Positions 61,482-64,000 of a stretch of 64,000 nucleotides of DNA are shown piece by piece. The translations under genes were made by a program, and so were the position numbers. Numbering within the stretch: position 1 is the first letter of the stretch; each line of letters starts with the position of its first letter. This stretch comes from Streptomyces sp. NBC_01498 (lineage in GTDB: Bacteria > Actinomycetota > Actinomycetes > Streptomycetales > Streptomycetaceae): NCBI RefSeq assembly GCF_036327775.1, contig NZ_CP109598.1, positions 4,092,001-4,156,000 on the forward strand, given 5' to 3'. Below the pieces are notes generated by a model that saw nothing but the letters and a program-made list of their open reading frames with translations, had not been told where the DNA came from and searched no databases.

Positions 61482-62168
61482 TCAGCGTCCCGGTGCCCTG
61501 GCCGCCGCCGCGTCCCGGCCGCAGGCGTACGCGAGCGGGCTGATCAGCTCCTCCACGTCGGGCAGCCAGCGGTTGGCCGGAGTGGGCCGCCGGGCCCACT
61601 GCACGGCGCCGAGCCCGCCCACGCGCGTCGGCGGGGCCGCCACGAACTCGCCCTCGCCGCGCGTCGTCAGGTCGATCGCCGGGGCCGACCAGCCCAGCGT
61701 CCGCACCAGACCGTCCACCTTCACCGAGCCGCCCGGCAGCACGAAGAAGAGCATCCGGCGGTCGGGGGCGCGGGTGACCGGGCCGAGCGTCATCTCCATC
61801 CGCTCCATCCGCGCGAGCGCCAGGAAGCCCGCCGACTCCGGGACGTCGACGGCGTCGAAGGTGCGGCCCGTCGGCAGCAGGATCGAGGCGCGGGGCTGTT
61901 TCGACCAGAGCCTGCGCGCGGCGACCCCGCTGCCCGTCGCCTGCGCCGCCCAGTCCGGCCGGGTCGGATGCGCCCCGGGGGCCGGGCAGTCGGCGCGTTC
62001 GCACGAGCAGTGCTCCCGGCCCCCCAGCACCTCCAGCCAGGTGCCGGGGAACACGTCCCAGTGCCGCTCCTCCGCGTACCGCACGGCGCTGTCCAGCAGC
62101 GGTTCGCGGCGCTGCGTGGGAATCTGCGCGGCGTCGGTGACAGCCGTCACTCCGATGGTCTTGTCCAT
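61482..62168 (-). CDS. Bifunctional primase/polymerase-domain protein
   Basis: The 228-residue product matches the N-terminal primase-polymerase domain seen in Streptomyces: SAVRYAEERHWDVFPGTWLEVLGGREHCSCERADCPAPGAHPTRPDWAAQATGSGVAARRLWSKQPRASILLPTGRTFDAVDVPESAGFLALARM. A C-x-C...C cluster and the acidic FDAVDVP motif are typical of the prim-pol fold, with DVP in the active-site position. ATG 62168 is used; GTG 62177 is an alternative. It could repair or prime DNA; role unknown. Confidence 0.85.
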   Translation of the reverse strand: MDKTIGVTAVTDAAQIPTQRREPLLDSAVRYAEERHWDVFPGTWLEVLGGREHCSCERADCPAPGAHPTRPDWAAQATGSGVAARRLWSKQPRASILLPTGRTFDAVDVPESAGFLALARMERMEMTLGPVTRAPDRRMLFFVLPGGSVKVDGLVRTLGWSAPAIDLTTRGEGEFVAAPPTRVGGLGAVQWARRPTPANRWLPDVEELISPLAYACGRDAAAARAPGR

Positions 62169-62545
62169 GCTGAACACAACTGCCGCCCGGACCTCGGGTT
62201 ACGGGCGCACGGAGCGTGACGACGGCGCGTCCGGTTCGCGCGCCCCCTCAGCGCGCCGGAGCAGCGCTCCTGGCCCCGATTCCCTTGTCCCATCCGCACG
62301 CGGGGCGCACTGGTGCATGGGCGGGGGCGCGTGTGAAGTTGCGGCGTGTCGGTGGGTAACCACAACCGGTGACCAGAAGTTGCCATCGGGGAGGCGTGAG
62401 GCGAGTCACACACACCTCGCCGCCGAGTGGGCGGCGTTTCCTGAAAGTTACCGAAGATTGCTGATTTCGACCATCGTACGCATTCACGGCGTATTCGCCG
62501 GGCAGTGATCGGTCCGTCGACCACTGCGGCCACAGGGGGCATCCA
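62169..62545. other. 377-base divergent promoter gap
   Basis: No gene is seen. GAAGTTGC occurs twice (62335-62342 and 62376-62383), 41 bp apart. AT-richer sequence (GAAAGTTACCGAAGATTGCTG) before the regulator start may hold the promoter, but no convincing -35/-10 pair is found. Confidence 0.5.
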
Positions 62546-63928
62546 TTGGCAGCCAGACCTCTCGTCGCCCGTCAGCCGAACGAACGGCTGCAGACGCTGA
62601 TCCAGGAAGCCGGCTGTTCCAACGCCGGCCTCGCCCGCCGAGTCAACATGGTCGGGACCGAGCGCGGTCTCGATCTCCGTTACGACAAGACATCCGTGGC
62701 CCGCTGGCTGCGCGGTCAGCAGCCGCGCGGCCGGGCCCCGGGGATCATCGCCGAGGCCCTCGGCCGCAAGCTGGGGCGCACGGTCACCATCGACGAACTG
62801 GGGATGGCCAACGGCAAGAACCTCGCCTCGGGCATCGGCCTCCAGTTCGCGCCGACGGTCGTCGGCGCCATCGAGCAGGTCTGCGAGCTGTGGCGCAGCG
62901 ACGTGGGCCGGCGCGACTTCCTGTCCGGGTCGGCCGTCGCGTCGTCCGCGCTCGTCGAGCCCAGCAGGGACTGGCTGATCACGGGCGCGGACGCGGCGGT
63001 GGCGCGCAACACCGGTGCCCGGGTGGGGGACGCGGACGTGGCGGCGGTCGCCGCGATGACGGACGCGCTGGTCGTTCTGGACCACCAGTTCGGCAGCGGC
63101 CATGTCCGCCCGGTCGTCGTGCACTATCTGAACAGCGTGGTGTCCGGGCTGCTTTCGGGGTCGTACCGGGAAGCGGTCGGCCGCCGGCTCTTCGCCGCCG
63201 TCGCCCGACTCACCGAACTGGCCGGGTACATGGCGGTGGACACCGGCCAGCCGGGGCTCGCCCAGCGGTACTACATCCAGGCGCTGCGGCTCGCCCAGGC
63301 GGCCGGGGACCGGGGATACGGCGGCTATGTGCTGGCCGCGTCGATGAGCCATCTCGCGGCCCAGCTGGGAAATCCGCGCGAGATCGCGCAGTTGGCGCGG
63401 GCGGCGCAGGAGGGTGCGCGCGGGCAGGTGCCCCCGAGGGCGGAGGCCATGTTCCTGGCCGCCGAGGCGCGCGGGCACGCGCTGATGGGCGACGCGGGCC
63501 AGTGTGACGCGGTCGCGGGCCGGGCCCTGAGCGCGCTGGAGCGCGCCGATCCGGAGAGCGACGAGGACCCGGTGTGGATCGCGCACTTCGACCACGCCTA
63601 TCTGGCCGACGAGTTGGCGCACTGCTACCGGGACCTGGGGCAGCCCGAGGCGGCGGCCCGCCACGCGTCCGACGCGCTGGCCGGACACCCGGAGACCCGG
63701 GCCAGACGCCGGGCGATCGGACTGATCCTGCTGGCCACGGCGCAGGTTCAGCAGCGCGAGGTGGAGGAGGCGTGCCGGACGGGCACGCGCGCCGCCGAGT
63801 TGCTGGCCACGCTGCGCTCCAGCCGGGGGGCGGAGTATCTGGACGATCTCCAGCAGCGGCTGGAGCCGTACGGCACGGAGTCCGCGGTCCGGGAGTTCAA
63901 CGCCCGGCTGGAGATCCAGGCGGCGTGA
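62546..63928 (+). CDS. DNA-binding regulator with tetratricopeptide-like repeats
   Basis: The 460-residue product uses TTG 62546 behind a GGGG site. The N-terminal HTH reads NERLQTLIQEAGCSNAGLARRVNMVG...YDKTSVARWLRGQQPRGRAPGIIAEALGRKLGRTVTIDELGM (residues 12-80). A linker (RRDFLSGSAVASSALVEPSRDWL) follows, then helical repeats (AVARLTELAGYMAVDTGQPGLAQRYYIQALRLAQAAGD, YGGYVLAASMSHLAAQLGNPREIAQLARAAQEGARG). This architecture is shared with large Streptomyces developmental regulators such as NsdA. A transcription role is likely; the target is unknown. It divides from the primase-domain gene by a 377-base gap. Confidence 0.85.
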   Translation: MAARPLVARQPNERLQTLIQEAGCSNAGLARRVNMVGTERGLDLRYDKTSVARWLRGQQPRGRAPGIIAEALGRKLGRTVTIDELGMANGKNLASGIGLQFAPTVVGAIEQVCELWRSDVGRRDFLSGSAVASSALVEPSRDWLITGADAAVARNTGARVGDADVAAVAAMTDALVVLDHQFGSGHVRPVVVHYLNSVVSGLLSGSYREAVGRRLFAAVARLTELAGYMAVDTGQPGLAQRYYIQALRLAQAAGDRGYGGYVLAASMSHLAAQLGNPREIAQLARAAQEGARGQVPPRAEAMFLAAEARGHALMGDAGQCDAVAGRALSALERADPESDEDPVWIAHFDHAYLADELAHCYRDLGQPEAAARHASDALAGHPETRARRRAIGLILLATAQVQQREVEEACRTGTRAAELLATLRSSRGAEYLDDLQQRLEPYGTESAVREFNARLEIQAA

Positions 63929-64000
63929 CACGGATTGGCCACAACTTCCGCCGGGAGCGCGGCGGTCCGGCGGTCGTGGGGTCCTCGTGCGGGGGTCGTA

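Overview
This window looks like chromosomal DNA of a Streptomyces or a very close relative. It is very GC-rich, almost every codon ends in G or C, and GTG and TTG starts are common. It also carries actinobacterial hallmarks: the futalosine menaquinone genes mqnB and mqnD, a DmdR1/IdeR-type iron regulator, and XRE regulators with DUF5753 paired with DUF397 partners. From memory, the gene order (mqnD-mqnB, serC, a cinnamate/coumarate-CoA ligase, enoyl-CoA hydratase plus TetR, citrate synthase, pdxH, UPF0309, dmdR1) follows the SCO4326 to about SCO4440 stretch of S. coelicolor, with local insertions.

Layout. 0-7 kb: questin-oxidase-like protein, mqnB-mqnD, a DUF2771 lipoprotein, an MFS exporter and a DUF3027 protein. 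7.2-10.2 kb: an accessory patch with a tandemly duplicated GntR/partner pair in which each copy has lost a different gene, plus another GntR gene with a nonsense codon and three operator-like palindromes. 10.3-30.9 kb: core and housekeeping genes. These are an Hsp90-type ATPase protein, a secreted protein, a P-type ATPase, an NCS2 purine permease, a MarR/MFS pair, the RNA cyclic phosphodiesterase ThpR, an aldo/keto reductase, an orphan TetR with a double operator, a Uma2 protein, serC and a large FAD/Fe-S oxidoreductase. 31-42.2 kb: a broken toxin-like gene, an EamA exporter, then a six-gene acyl-CoA catabolic operon (TIGR03084, AtuA, carboxyltransferase, biotin carboxylase, acyl-CoA dehydrogenase, acyl-CoA ligase). 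42.3-47.9 kb: an accessory island with an aminoglycoside-phosphotransferase-like protein, overlapping small unknown genes and two divergent XRE modules with DUF6879 or DUF397 partners. 47.9-49.4 kb: an enoyl-CoA hydratase and its TetR regulator. 49.4-64 kb: citrate synthase, pdxH, a PAS/GAF sensor, a UPF0309 sugar-isomerase-fold protein, dmdR1, an alpha/beta hydrolase without a serine nucleophile, a PPOX flavoprotein, an ABC exporter, a primase/polymerase-domain protein and a TPR regulator.

How the parts fit. The most interesting system is the split acyl-CoA locus. The promoter ahead of the TIGR03084-AtuA-carboxylase-dehydrogenase-ligase operon (32678-32717) and the promoter ahead of the hydratase-TetR operon (47916-47955) match at 31 of 40 positions. 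Both carry the palindrome CAAGC-N2-GCTTG over the likely -35 region. The TetR encoded at 48772-49389 is therefore the likely common repressor. Together the genes can supply every step of an Atu/Liu-like pathway: activation, dehydrogenation, biotin-dependent carboxylation, hydration and an AtuA-type last step. The XRE/DUF397 island appears to have been inserted between its two halves.

Tandem repeats are unusually common, both inside genes (33-bp units in the AtuA gene) and between them (14-bp units at 58.5 kb, 16-bp units at 19.1 kb, 21-bp units at 56.5 kb). I see no tRNA, rRNA, CRISPR array, complete insertion sequence or phage structural gene.
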